64,000 bases of DNA from Microbispora rosea (lineage in GTDB: Bacteria > Actinomycetota > Actinomycetes > Streptosporangiales > Streptosporangiaceae), in assembly GCF_900156315.1 (NCBI RefSeq), contig NZ_FTNI01000033.1, positions 1-64,000 of the forward strand, read 5' to 3'. This document shows, one piece after another, positions 27,433-35,984 of this stretch (position 1 is the stretch's first letter; every line of letters begins with the position of its first letter). Made by a program: the position numbers and the translations under genes. The notes beneath the pieces were generated by a model, which was given only the letters and a program-made list of their open reading frames with translations, did not search any database and was not told where the DNA came from.

Positions 27433-28878
27433 ATGGACGTAGGCCGCACTTCCGAACCCCGCCCCTTCTGGCTCGCCGGGCGTCCCGCGACGGGAGACGC
27501 CGAGCAGGCCGTGACCAATCCTCACGACGGCCGGGTCGTCGGCGTCCACTCGGTGCCGACCCCCGAGCAGGTCGAGCAGGCGGTGGCCGCCGCGGACGCC
27601 GTGCGCAAGCAGGCCGCCGCGCTGCCCATCCACGTACGCGCCGAGGCGCTGGCCCACGTGGCCCGCCGGCTGACCGAGCGCGCCGAGGAGATCGCCCGTC
27701 TGATCAGCGCGGAGAACGGCAAGCCGATCTTCTGGGCGCGCGGCGAGGTGGGCCGTGCGATCTCGACGTTCCGCTTCGGCGCGGAGGAGGCCCGCCGCTT
27801 CAGCGGCGAGGTGCAGCGGCTCGACACCGAGCCCGCGGCGCAGGGGCGCCTCGCCTACGTCTCGCGCGTGCCGTACGGCCCGGTGCTGGCGATCACGCCG
27901 TTCAACTTCCCGCTCAACCTGGTGGCCCACAAGGTCGCTCCCGCGATCGCCGTGGGCGCGCCCATCGTGGTCAAGCCCGCGCCCGCGACCCCGCTGTCGG
28001 CGCTCGTCCTCGGCGACATCCTGGCCGAGACCGATCTGCCCGAGGGCATGTTCTCCGTGCTGCCGGTGCCGAACGACCGGGCGTCCGCCCTGGTGGAGGA
28101 CCCGCGGCTGCCGGTCGTCTCCTTCACCGGCTCCGGCCCGGTCGGCTACTCGATCATGGACAGCGTGCCGCGCAAGCACGTCACGCTCGAACTCGGCGGC
28201 AACGCCGCCGCGGTCGTGCTGGCCGACGCCGATCTCGACTGGGCGGCGAGCCGGGTGGCGCTGTTCTCCAACTACCAGGCAGGCCAGAGCTGCATCGCGG
28301 TGCAGCGGGTGATCGTGGAGGACGCGGTCGCCGACGCGTTCACCGACAAGCTCGTCGCCGCCGTCGGCTCGCTCGTGATCGGCGACCCCGCGGACGACAA
28401 GACGCAGGTCGGTCCCCTCGTCAGCGAGGCCGCCGCGATCCGCGTCGAGAGCTGGGTCGACGAGGCCGTCTCGGCCGGGGCGCGCCTGCTGGCGGGCGGC
28501 ACCAGAGAAGGCTCGACCGTCGCCCCCACCGTGCTGGCCGACGTGCCCTCCGGCGCGAAGGTGGCCTGCGAGGAGGTCTTCGGGCCCGTCATGATCGTGC
28601 AGCGGGTCGCCTCGGTCGACGAGGCGTTCGCCGCGGTCAACGACTCCCGGTACGGCCTGCAGGCCGGGGTCTTCACCCGCAGCCTGGACGTCGCCTTCCG
28701 GGCCAACCGCGAGCTCGAGGTCGGCGGCGTCATCATCGGCGACGTGCCGTCCTACCGGGCCGACCAGATGCCGTACGGCGGAGTGAAGGAGTCGGGCGTG
28801 GGCCGCGAGGGGCTGCGCTCGGCCATGGAGGACTTCACCTACGAGAAGGTCATGGTGCTCACCGGACTCACGCTGTAG
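27433..28878 (+). CDS. NAD(P)+-dependent aldehyde dehydrogenase, succinate-semialdehyde type (481 aa)
   Basis: The complete ALDH fold shows ITPFNFPLNLVAHK, catalytic glutamate E253 in TLELGGNAA, and catalytic cysteine C287 in YQAGQSCIAVQR. It probably oxidises succinate semialdehyde made by GabT to succinate. The substrate is inferred from context; the sequence alone also fits other small aldehydes or phenylacetaldehyde. It is divergent from a TetR regulator. The GC bias and length are normal. Confidence 0.87.
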   Translation: MDVGRTSEPRPFWLAGRPATGDAEQAVTNPHDGRVVGVHSVPTPEQVEQAVAAADAVRKQAAALPIHVRAEALAHVARRLTERAEEIARLISAENGKPIFWARGEVGRAISTFRFGAEEARRFSGEVQRLDTEPAAQGRLAYVSRVPYGPVLAITPFNFPLNLVAHKVAPAIAVGAPIVVKPAPATPLSALVLGDILAETDLPEGMFSVLPVPNDRASALVEDPRLPVVSFTGSGPVGYSIMDSVPRKHVTLELGGNAAAVVLADADLDWAASRVALFSNYQAGQSCIAVQRVIVEDAVADAFTDKLVAAVGSLVIGDPADDKTQVGPLVSEAAAIRVESWVDEAVSAGARLLAGGTREGSTVAPTVLADVPSGAKVACEEVFGPVMIVQRVASVDEAFAAVNDSRYGLQAGVFTRSLDVAFRANRELEVGGVIIGDVPSYRADQMPYGGVKESGVGREGLRSAMEDFTYEKVMVLTGLTL

Positions 28879-28902
28879 AACCAAGCGTCCGAGGGGCCCC
28901 GT

Positions 28903-30258
28903 TCAGAGGAGACTCAGCGCCTTGGCGAGGCCGGGGTCGCGGCCCTTGGCCAGGTCGAGGGCCGTCATGGGGGCGTAGTGGTCGACGGGGACGCCGACGG
29001 TGTCGATGAGCTCCCGGGCCGGGCCGAGGTGCCGGACCCTGGGCAGCAGCAGCACGCTGTTGTCGTCGAGAAGGTAGGCCTCGGCCGGCCCGGAGACGGC
29101 CCCCGCGGTGCGGGTCCCGACCAGAGTGCCCAGGTCGTTGTCCTTCACGGCCGCGCTGAAGTCCTCGCAGGCCGAGGCGCACGCGCGGTCGGTGAGCACG
29201 ACCAGGCGCAGCCCGAGCAGCGGGACCGAGTCGTCGGTGCGGTTGGCCGTGCAGTCGCCCTTCAGCGGGCAGAAGTAGCTCGTGACCTTGCCGTGCGCGA
29301 ACGCGCCGAGCAGCCGGGTCACCTCGCGCGGCGACCCGCCGCCGTTGCCGCGCAGGTCGATGACCGCGGTCGTGGACGTGTCCTTCAGCGCGGCGATGAC
29401 CTGGTCGGCCGCGCCCTCGAAGAAGCCGGGCACCTTGACGTAGGTGACGCCTCCGGGGAGCGCCTTCGACGTCACCGCCCGCTCCTGCTCTTCGAGGGGA
29501 CCCTCCGTGAGCTTCACGGTGCGGACCCGTCCCGTCGTGGGCCGCTTCAGCGTGAGCCGTACGGTGCCGGAGGCGAACGCGTCGACAAGGCTCTGGTTCA
29601 CCTTGTCCCCGATGAACGCCGGTATGCCGTCGACCTTCTCGACGATGTCGCCGGGCCGGACGCCGGCCCTGTCCGCCGGGCTGCCGGGCAGGACGCGGGT
29701 GATGAACAGGGGCGGCCGGGCGGCCGGATCCAATCGTGGGCCCTGCGCGGCCGACAGGCCGGCGATGCCCGTCCCCACCGGTCCGTCGCCCGACGGGGGA
29801 GTGATGCGCTCCACCCTGGCGTGGTCGTCGTGGAGCCCCGCGACCATGCCGGTGATCGCGGCGCGCAGCGCTTCCGGGTCGCCGGCGCCGACCATGCCGG
29901 CGAACGCGGCCCAGTCGGCGTCGCGGTTCCCCGTCAGCGCGGGCAGGCGGAGGCCGGGCCTGTCGGCCCCGCGGCGCATCAGTTCCTGGGTGTAGGCGGC
30001 GAGGGCGTCCCGCAGCAGGACCTTCGAGTCCAGCGTGGGCCCGCTGTAGTAGTTGTCCAGCACGCACTCGTACGCCTGCCGGAGCGTGTTCACCGACGTC
30101 GGCGGCGCGGACTCGGGCGGCGGCGCGGTTATCCGCGCACACGCGGCGCCCGTCGTGGCCTGCAGTGGCATCGTGCCGGCCCGCGCGGCGGGGGCCGGGA
30201 GGGAGGCGGACAGGGGGACGGCCGTCAGCAGGACGGCGGCGCAGAGAGCTCTGATCAT
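28903..30258 (-). CDS. Secreted S41-family peptidase with PDZ domain (451 aa)
   Basis: A signal peptide (about 1-27) leads a secreted protein. A PDZ-like domain spans about 183-253 (PADRAGVRPGDIVEKVDGI). The tail-specific protease domain follows with VIDLRGNGGGS and the serine nucleophile probably S362 in RACASACEDF. Classical CtpA enzymes have a catalytic lysine 25 residues after the serine. Here that position is alanine within GTRTAGAVS, the form seen in tricorn-type S41 members, so the base must differ or activity is altered. It is divergent from a two-component system and may be its target. Confidence 0.88.
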   Translation of the reverse strand: MIRALCAAVLLTAVPLSASLPAPAARAGTMPLQATTGAACARITAPPPESAPPTSVNTLRQAYECVLDNYYSGPTLDSKVLLRDALAAYTQELMRRGADRPGLRLPALTGNRDADWAAFAGMVGAGDPEALRAAITGMVAGLHDDHARVERITPPSGDGPVGTGIAGLSAAQGPRLDPAARPPLFITRVLPGSPADRAGVRPGDIVEKVDGIPAFIGDKVNQSLVDAFASGTVRLTLKRPTTGRVRTVKLTEGPLEEQERAVTSKALPGGVTYVKVPGFFEGAADQVIAALKDTSTTAVIDLRGNGGGSPREVTRLLGAFAHGKVTSYFCPLKGDCTANRTDDSVPLLGLRLVVLTDRACASACEDFSAAVKDNDLGTLVGTRTAGAVSGPAEAYLLDDNSVLLLPRVRHLGPARELIDTVGVPVDHYAPMTALDLAKGRDPGLAKALSLL

Positions 30259-30345
30259 GTCGGTCAGCGTGGCCGCCGGCGGGTTGCGCGGCCGTGAACG
30301 ACACCGTTAACGCCGCTGTTACCCCGCTTCGGGTACCACGATCGC

Positions 30346-30999
30346 ATGCGGATTCTCGTGGCCGAAGACGAGCGCGATCTGGCCGACCTCGTCGCGATGG
30401 GCCTGCGCCGCCAGGCCATGGCGGTCGACGTCGTGTACGACGGGGCGGCGGCGGCAGAGCGGCTGGCGGTGAGCGACTACGACGTCCTCGTGCTCGACCG
30501 CGACCTGCCCGGGCTGCACGGCGACCTCGTGTGCCGTGAGCTGGTGGCGCGCGGGAGCCGTACGCGGATCTTGATGATGACGGCGGCGTCGTCGGTGCCG
30601 GAGCGGGTCGCCGGGCTCGGCATGGGAGCCGACGACTACCTGCCCAAGCCCTTCGACTTCACCGAACTGGTCGCGCGGGTGCGGGCGCTGGGACGGCGCA
30701 GCCGGGACCAGGTGCCCCCGGTGCTGACCCGGCACGGGATCGTGCTCGACACGCATCGGCTCCAGGCGTCCAGGGACGGCAGGCATCTGCATCTGTCGCT
30801 CAAGGAGTTCGCCGTCCTGGAAGTGCTGATGCGGGCGGATGGCGCCGTGGTGAGCGCCGAGCGGCTCCTGGAGGAGGCGTGGGACGAGAACGCCGACCCC
30901 TTCACGACCGTGGTGCGGGTCGTGGTCAGCCGCCTGCGCGCGAAGCTGGGCGACCCGCCGTGCGTCCAGACCGTCCCCGGCGCCGGATACCTGCTGTGA
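30346..30999 (+). CDS. OmpR-family response regulator (217 aa)
   Basis: A receiver domain (1-115) has AEDE, phospho-acceptor D51 in VLDRDLPG and the conserved lysine in LPKPF. A winged-helix output domain (about 125-217) ends in VPGAGYLL. It is paralogous to the regulator at 3815. Its TGA overlaps the GTG of the kinase gene by four bases (GTGA), so translation is coupled. The 87-bp region shared with the S41 peptidase contains similar CCGTTAACG and CTGTTACCC elements 12 bp apart, a possible tandem binding box. The likely targets are itself and the protease. Confidence 0.92.
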   Translation: MRILVAEDERDLADLVAMGLRRQAMAVDVVYDGAAAAERLAVSDYDVLVLDRDLPGLHGDLVCRELVARGSRTRILMMTAASSVPERVAGLGMGADDYLPKPFDFTELVARVRALGRRSRDQVPPVLTRHGIVLDTHRLQASRDGRHLHLSLKEFAVLEVLMRADGAVVSAERLLEEAWDENADPFTTVVRVVVSRLRAKLGDPPCVQTVPGAGYLL

Positions 31000-32087
31000 C
31001 GACGGTCCGGGTCCGGCTGACGCTGATCTACTCGGGGCTCTTCCTGCTCACCTCCGTCGTGCTGCTGGTCATCGTCAACACGCTCTTGCGACAGGCGCTG
31101 CACGCGCGGATCGAGCGCTTCTTCCCGTCTCCCGCGGGAGAGGCCCCGGCGGCCCCGGCCGCCCCGCTCCTCGGGTCGGGGGTGGAGCGGCTCCCGCCCC
31201 TGTCCGAGCTGGCGAGGGACGTGATCCACTATCAGTGGGACGTGAGCGCGCTGGCGATCGGAGCCCTGACCCTGGTGTCGGTGGTCGTGGGATGGCTGAT
31301 CGCGGGGCGGATCCTGCGGCCTGTCCACCGGATCACCGCCACCGCGCAGCGGCTGTCCCTGTCCACTCTGCACGAGCGGATCGCCCTCACCGGGCCGCGC
31401 GACGAGCTGAAGGACCTGGCGGACACCTTCGACGCCATGCTCGACCGGCTGGAGCGCTCGGTCGAGGGGCAGCGGAGGTTCATCGCGAACGCCTCCCACG
31501 AGCTGCGGACTCCGCTGGCCGTGCAGCGGACGGCGATCGAGGTCGGCCTCCCCGAGGACGTCGGGGAGATCCGCGACACGCTCCTGCTCCACAACCACCG
31601 CATCGAGGGCCTCATCGACGCCCTGCTGGTCCTCTCCCAGGCCGAGCACGGCCTGGAGAGGCGGAGCCCGGTGCCCCTGGACGAGGTCGTACGGCTGGTC
31701 CTGGCGGAGGCGGACCGCGGCGAGGTGACCGTCGCGGCGCGGATCGAACCGTTCACCGTCCACGGCGACCCGGTCCTGCTCAGTCGGCTCGTCACCAACC
31801 TGGTCGACAACGCCGTGCGCTACAACCACCCCGGCGGCGCCGTCGAGGTGACGCTCGCCGGAGGCGTGCTGACGGTCCGCAACACCGGTCCCGAGGTGCC
31901 GGCCGAACGCTTCGGCGAGCTCTTCGCGCCCTTCCGGCGCCTGCACACGACGCGAGGACAGGGCGCCGGGCTCGGGCTGTCGATCGTCGCGTCGATCGCG
32001 ACGGCGCACGGGGCGGCCGTCCGGGCGCGTCCGAATCCCGGCGGCGGCCTCGAGGTGGCCGTGACGTTCCCGGCGGGCGTCACATGA
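30996..32087 (+). CDS. Sensor histidine kinase with HAMP domain (363 aa)
   Basis: Two transmembrane helices (about 8-29 and 84-105) enclose a ~55-residue extracytoplasmic region rich in Pro/Ala. HAMP follows (106-158), HisKA with phospho-acceptor H168 in NASHELRTPLAV, and HATPase_c with DNAVRYN and GAGLGLSIVAS. GTG 30996 overlaps the regulator stop. The extracellular region is longer than in the kinase at 4503, so it may bind a ligand. It converges on a TetR gene 11 bp away. Confidence 0.92.
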   Translation: MTTVRVRLTLIYSGLFLLTSVVLLVIVNTLLRQALHARIERFFPSPAGEAPAAPAAPLLGSGVERLPPLSELARDVIHYQWDVSALAIGALTLVSVVVGWLIAGRILRPVHRITATAQRLSLSTLHERIALTGPRDELKDLADTFDAMLDRLERSVEGQRRFIANASHELRTPLAVQRTAIEVGLPEDVGEIRDTLLLHNHRIEGLIDALLVLSQAEHGLERRSPVPLDEVVRLVLAEADRGEVTVAARIEPFTVHGDPVLLSRLVTNLVDNAVRYNHPGGAVEVTLAGGVLTVRNTGPEVPAERFGELFAPFRRLHTTRGQGAGLGLSIVASIATAHGAAVRARPNPGGGLEVAVTFPAGVT

Positions 32088-32098
32088 CAGCGGTCGCC

Positions 32099-32671
32099 CT
32101 AGGACAAGGGGCGGGGGCGTAGGCCGTCGAAGAGGACGTCGAGGGCGCGTCGGCGCAGTTCGTCGCTCCACTCGTCGCGTTCGGCCGCCAGGCACACCCC
32201 GCACAGCAGGGCCAGCAGTTCGGGCGCCCGGAGGTCGGGCCGCACCGCGCCCGCCTCCTGCGCGGCCGTGAGCAGCCTCCCGATCGCCTGCCGCATGTCG
32301 CGGCTGACGTCGGCCGTCCCGGCCTTGGGGTCGACGCCGGACCCGGCGAGCAGGTCGGCGGCGGTCTTCTTCTGGGCCGCGTGCACCACGATCCGCTCGA
32401 GGAACGTGAGGAAGGCCGTGCCCGGATCCGGCGACGGCCTGTCCGCCTCCGCGAGGAGCCGTCGCGTACGGTCGACGATCACCGCCTGGTAGAGCGCCTC
32501 CTGAGTGGGGAAGTGCCGGTAGATCGTGCCGAGCCCCACCCCTGCCTCCCCGGCGACCGCGCGCACGGACGCGGATGTCCCTTCGCGGGCCAGCACGGCT
32601 TCGGCCGCCTCCAGGATGCGCTCCCGGTTGCGCTGCGCGTCCGCACGCCGGGGCCTCACTTCGCCGCTCAT
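32099..32671 (-). CDS. TetR-family transcriptional regulator (190 aa)
   Basis: A TetR helix-turn-helix lies at about residues 10-55 (NRERILEAAEAVLAREG, then GVGLGTIYRHFPTQEALYQAV) with a C-terminal effector domain. AGGAGG four bases before ATG 32671 fixes the start; a longer frame to 32728 would read through the operator. It is divergent from the aldo/keto reductase gene, and two palindromes lie between them. It therefore probably represses both genes and is released by a reactive or aldehyde-type ligand (inferred). Confidence 0.9.
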   Translation of the reverse strand: MSGEVRPRRADAQRNRERILEAAEAVLAREGTSASVRAVAGEAGVGLGTIYRHFPTQEALYQAVIVDRTRRLLAEADRPSPDPGTAFLTFLERIVVHAAQKKTAADLLAGSGVDPKAGTADVSRDMRQAIGRLLTAAQEAGAVRPDLRAPELLALLCGVCLAAERDEWSDELRRRALDVLFDGLRPRPLS

Positions 32672-32697
32672 CGTCCTCCTCGTCGCGTTTGACAGCC

Positions 32698-32744
32698 GGA
32701 ACACGTGTTCCGTATCGTCCCGAATCAACCGGAACAGATGTTCC
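32698..32744. promoter_or_regulatory. Paired palindromic operators GGAACAnnTGTTCC
   Basis: GGAACACGTGTTCC (32698-32711) is a perfect 14-bp palindrome. GGAACAGATGTTCC (32731-32744) is the same site with a changed centre. They are 33 bp apart (three helical turns) between the divergent TetR and aldo/keto reductase genes, as expected for two TetR dimers bound on one DNA face. Confidence 0.8.
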
Positions 32745-32766
32745 TGATACTACGGGGGAATACGTG

Positions 32767-33732
32767 ATGGAGTACGCAACGCTCGGCCGGTCGGGACTTC
32801 GGGTCTCCACGGCGGGCCTCGGCACGATGAACTTCGGCGCCCCCGGAGGGTGCGGCGAGACGGAGGCCACCCGCATCGTGGACGCCTTCCTTGAGGCGGG
32901 CGGGAACGTCATCGATACCGCCGACGCCTACACCGGCGGCGAGGCGGAGCGGATCGTCGGGCGGGCCGTGCGGGGGAGGCGGGACGAGGTGGTGCTCGCC
33001 ACCAAGGCGTTCCTGCCGCAGGGGTCCGGGCCCAACGACCGCGGGCTGTCCCGGGCCCACCTCACCAGGGCGCTGGAGGACAGCCTGCGCCGGCTCGGGA
33101 CCGACCACATCGACCTCTACCAATGCCACCATTGGGACGACTCGACTCCGATCGAGGAGACCATGGCGACTCTGGACGGATTCGTACGGTCCGGCAAGGT
33201 GCGGTACATCGGCTGCTCGAACTTCACCGCGGCCCAGATCGTGGAGGCCCAGTGGGCCGCGCAGCGCGTGGGCGGGACGCCGTTCGTCAGCCTCCAGCCG
33301 GAGTACTCGCTGGTGGCCAGGGGTATCGAGGCGGAGATCCTGCCCGTCTGCCTGCGGCACGGGCTCGGCACGCTCGTCTGGTCGCCCCTCGGCGGCGGCG
33401 TGCTCAGCGGCCGTTACCGCAGCGGTGAGACCCCCGGAGCCGACACCCGGCTGGGGCGGCTCATGGCGTCGCCCATCCCCGCGGCCCGTACCTGGGCCGA
33501 GGGCTTTCTGACCGAGTCCAACCTCGCGATCGCCGGGCACGTCGCCGACGCCGCCGCGGAGCTCGGCGTCGCCCCGGCGGCCGTGGCGCTGGCCTGGGTG
33601 CGGAGCAGGCCGGAGGTGACCTCGGTCATCGTCGGCCCGCGCACGCTCGACCAGTTGCGCGGCAACCTCGCCGGGCTCGAGCTCGTCCTGCCGTCCGACG
33701 TCGCCGCCCATCTCGACGAGATCTCCCGCTGA
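32767..33732 (+). CDS. Aldo/keto reductase (321 aa)
   Basis: An NADPH-dependent (alpha/beta)8 reductase. The start MEYATLGRSGLRVSTAGLGT, catalytic DTADAYTGGEAE (Asp and Tyr), the lysine in VLATKAF and the active-site histidine region YQCHHWDDSTP are visible. The C-terminus has GPRTLDQLRGNL. It reduces aldehydes or ketones; the substrate is unknown. ATG 32767 is chosen; GTG 32764 is directly upstream and equally well placed behind GGGGGA. Two TetR-type operators stand just before it. Confidence 0.9.
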   Translation: MEYATLGRSGLRVSTAGLGTMNFGAPGGCGETEATRIVDAFLEAGGNVIDTADAYTGGEAERIVGRAVRGRRDEVVLATKAFLPQGSGPNDRGLSRAHLTRALEDSLRRLGTDHIDLYQCHHWDDSTPIEETMATLDGFVRSGKVRYIGCSNFTAAQIVEAQWAAQRVGGTPFVSLQPEYSLVARGIEAEILPVCLRHGLGTLVWSPLGGGVLSGRYRSGETPGADTRLGRLMASPIPAARTWAEGFLTESNLAIAGHVADAAAELGVAPAAVALAWVRSRPEVTSVIVGPRTLDQLRGNLAGLELVLPSDVAAHLDEISR

Positions 33733-33806
33733 GGGACACGAACGGCGGCGCCGGGTGTACGAGACCCGGCGCGGGGCAGCGGGACGTCCGCGGACATGCT
33801 GGCCGA

Positions 33807-34763
33807 GTGAACGGGACGCCTGAGATGCCGGAAGTATCACCGCAGGTAGGGGAGCATCCCGACGGAGTCGAGCTGCTGCGCCGTACGCCGGGGCTGATGG
33901 TGCTGGACGACGATGACGACGATCCCGTCCTCGTGCGCGCCGACGGTGGCCCGGTGGACACCTGGCGCGAGCACTACCCGTACGACCACCGCATCTCCCG
34001 GCAGGAGTACGACCGGCACAAGCGTCTGCTGCAGATCGAGCTGCTGAAACTGCAGTATTGGCTGAAGGACACCGGCGGCCGCCTGGTCATCCTGTTCGAG
34101 GGACGGGACGCGGCCGGCAAGGGCGGCACCATCAAGCGCTTCATGGAGCACCTCAACCCCCGCGGCGCGACCGTGGTGGCGCTGGAGAAGCCCAGCGAGC
34201 GCGAGCGTGGCCAGTGGTACTTCCAGCGGTACGTCGAGCACCTTCCGGCCGCCGGCGAGATCGTGCTGTTCGACCGGTCCTGGTACAACAGGGCCGGAGT
34301 CGAGCGGGTCATGGGCTTCTGCACTCCTGAGGAGTACATGGAGTTCATGTACCAGGCGCCGCTGTTCGAGCGGATGCTCGTGCGCGACGGCATCCGCCTC
34401 GTCAAACTGTGGTTCTCGGTGTCGCGGGCCGAGCAGCGCACCCGGTTCGTCATCCGCCAGGTGGACCCCGTGCGGCAGTGGAAGCTGTCGCCGATGGACA
34501 TCGCCTCGCTGGACCTGTGGGACGAGTACACCCGGGCGAAGGAGGACATGTTCCTCAGCACCGACACCGAGGACGCCCCCTGGACGATCATCAAGAGCAA
34601 CGACAAGAAGCGCGGCAGGCTGGAGGCGATGCGCTACGTCCTGTCCCTGTACGACTACGACGACAAGGACGCCTCCGTCGTGGGCGAGCCCGACCCCCTG
34701 ATCGTCCGGTCCGCCGCCGACATCGTGGACGAGGACAACGCCGAGCCGCTGTCGCCGTTCTGA
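33807..34763 (+). CDS. ppk2: Polyphosphate kinase 2 (318 aa)
   Basis: Uses polyphosphate to phosphorylate nucleoside diphosphates, or the reverse. Walker A is GRDAAGKGGT (about 99-108), the lid arginines are in KPSERERGQWYFQRY, and Walker B DRSWYNRAGVE follows. The one-domain length (~300 aa) fits class I PPK2. An acidic N-terminal stretch contains five consecutive aspartates after MVL. GTG 33807 gives the longest frame; ATG 33825 is an alternative. Monocistronic, followed by a hairpin. Confidence 0.93.
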   Translation: MNGTPEMPEVSPQVGEHPDGVELLRRTPGLMVLDDDDDDPVLVRADGGPVDTWREHYPYDHRISRQEYDRHKRLLQIELLKLQYWLKDTGGRLVILFEGRDAAGKGGTIKRFMEHLNPRGATVVALEKPSERERGQWYFQRYVEHLPAAGEIVLFDRSWYNRAGVERVMGFCTPEEYMEFMYQAPLFERMLVRDGIRLVKLWFSVSRAEQRTRFVIRQVDPVRQWKLSPMDIASLDLWDEYTRAKEDMFLSTDTEDAPWTIIKSNDKKRGRLEAMRYVLSLYDYDDKDASVVGEPDPLIVRSAADIVDEDNAEPLSPF

Positions 34764-34769
34764 CCCTCA

Positions 34770-34799
34770 GCCGGCCCTCCGCCGCGGGCGGGGGCCGGC
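34770..34799. terminator. Convergent terminator between ppk2 and a protease gene
   Basis: GCCGGCCC (34770-34777) pairs with GGGCCGGC (34792-34799) around a G/C-rich loop. It lies in the 51-bp gap between two converging genes. There is no T-run on either side, so it is a moderate candidate that could act in both directions. Confidence 0.55.
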
Positions 34800-34814
34800 C
34801 CCGGCCGTCGTTCG

Positions 34815-35933
34815 TCATGCCCGCTCGGCGGTGCGGAACAGGTCGCGTACGGCGGAGCCGAAGTAGGGGCCGTACATCGTGCGGTGGTCGTTGCTGTACT
34901 TGAAGCTGCTGACGGACGTCAGCGTGCCCCTGCCGGAGGCCGGGTCGAAGCCGCTGAGCCAGGGCCCGCCGCTGGCCCCGGCCGTGAGGTCGCAGCGCAG
35001 GCCCTGGTCGCGGGTCTGCCTCTGCGGGTCGGCGTGGGGGACGCCCGCGCAGTACAGCAGCCGCTCGCCGTCGTAGGGGGGATCCGCGGGGAACCCGAAA
35101 CCGTAGGTCCGGCGTGCACGGGGCGGGTCGAAGGCGATGGGCTGCCCGCCCACCAGGTCGGTCAGGTGCTGGTCGTCCAGGTCGTCCACGGCGACCATGC
35201 CCACGTCGTAGTCGTCGTTCCCGGACCGCGACCAGGGCCCGGCGACGAACATCCGCCGTGCGGGGAAGGCGCCGTACGGCTGCCGCCCGTCGTCGTATCC
35301 GGGGACGAAGGTCCAGTTCTCCGCCCAGTCCCCGGCGCCGTCCTTGACGCAGTGCCCGGCGGTGACGACGAGGTCCCTGTTCGCGCTGCGCACGGCGCTG
35401 GCGGAGCAGGAGAAGTCCACGCCGTTCAGCGTGAGGAAGACCCTGCCGGTGGTCCTCGTCACGGAACCGCCCGCCGCCCAGCGCGTGCCGGTCGTGGTCG
35501 CCGGGGGCATCGCCGCCGCCTGCCGGGTCCTGGCCGTCCTGCTCGTCTTATCTGCTGTGCTCGTCGTGGCCGTTCCGGTGGACCTGCGCGCCGCCTGGCC
35601 GGGGGCGAGGACCGCTCCGGCGGCCGGCAGCAGGGCGGCGTGAGCGACGGGCGGCAGGGCGGTCCGGGCGACGGGTGGCAGCACCGATCCCGAGGGAGCG
35701 TCCGGCGGCAGCACCGATGGGGCGCCGGGCCGGCCGGTCGTGATCTTCTGCAGGCCCCCCAGCAGTCCGATCGGGACCGCGCCCGCCATCCGCTGCGGCG
35801 TCCAGTAGGTGCCGGCGGCGTGCCCGGCGACGTGTTCCACGACGTCTCCCACCGGGGAGACCCCCGGGGCGGGGACTCCCGGGAGTCCGGTGAGGAGGGC
35901 GGTGACGGCAAGCAAGGGGAGGCTCGGAGTCAT
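34815..35933 (-). CDS. Secreted trypsin-like serine protease (372 aa)
   Basis: A short hydrophobic N-terminus leads to a long low-complexity prodomain (to about 150, Ala/Pro/Thr-rich). The chymotrypsin-fold domain has the triad H194 in VTAGHCV, D243 in DDYDVGMV and S321 in LTAGASGGPW. The fold matches the V8-like glutamyl-endopeptidase group of actinobacteria. It is a paralogue of the next gene upstream, from tandem duplication. A stop of the neighbour lies 51 bp before its ATG, with GGAAAGTAGCG in that gap. Confidence 0.88.
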   Translation of the reverse strand: MTPSLPLLAVTALLTGLPGVPAPGVSPVGDVVEHVAGHAAGTYWTPQRMAGAVPIGLLGGLQKITTGRPGAPSVLPPDAPSGSVLPPVARTALPPVAHAALLPAAGAVLAPGQAARRSTGTATTSTADKTSRTARTRQAAAMPPATTTGTRWAAGGSVTRTTGRVFLTLNGVDFSCSASAVRSANRDLVVTAGHCVKDGAGDWAENWTFVPGYDDGRQPYGAFPARRMFVAGPWSRSGNDDYDVGMVAVDDLDDQHLTDLVGGQPIAFDPPRARRTYGFGFPADPPYDGERLLYCAGVPHADPQRQTRDQGLRCDLTAGASGGPWLSGFDPASGRGTLTSVSSFKYSNDHRTMYGPYFGSAVRDLFRTAERA

Positions 35934-35984
35934 GGCTCCCGAGTGTGGACCACCTCGCGTGTTCTTGCCGCTACTTTCCGTGAA

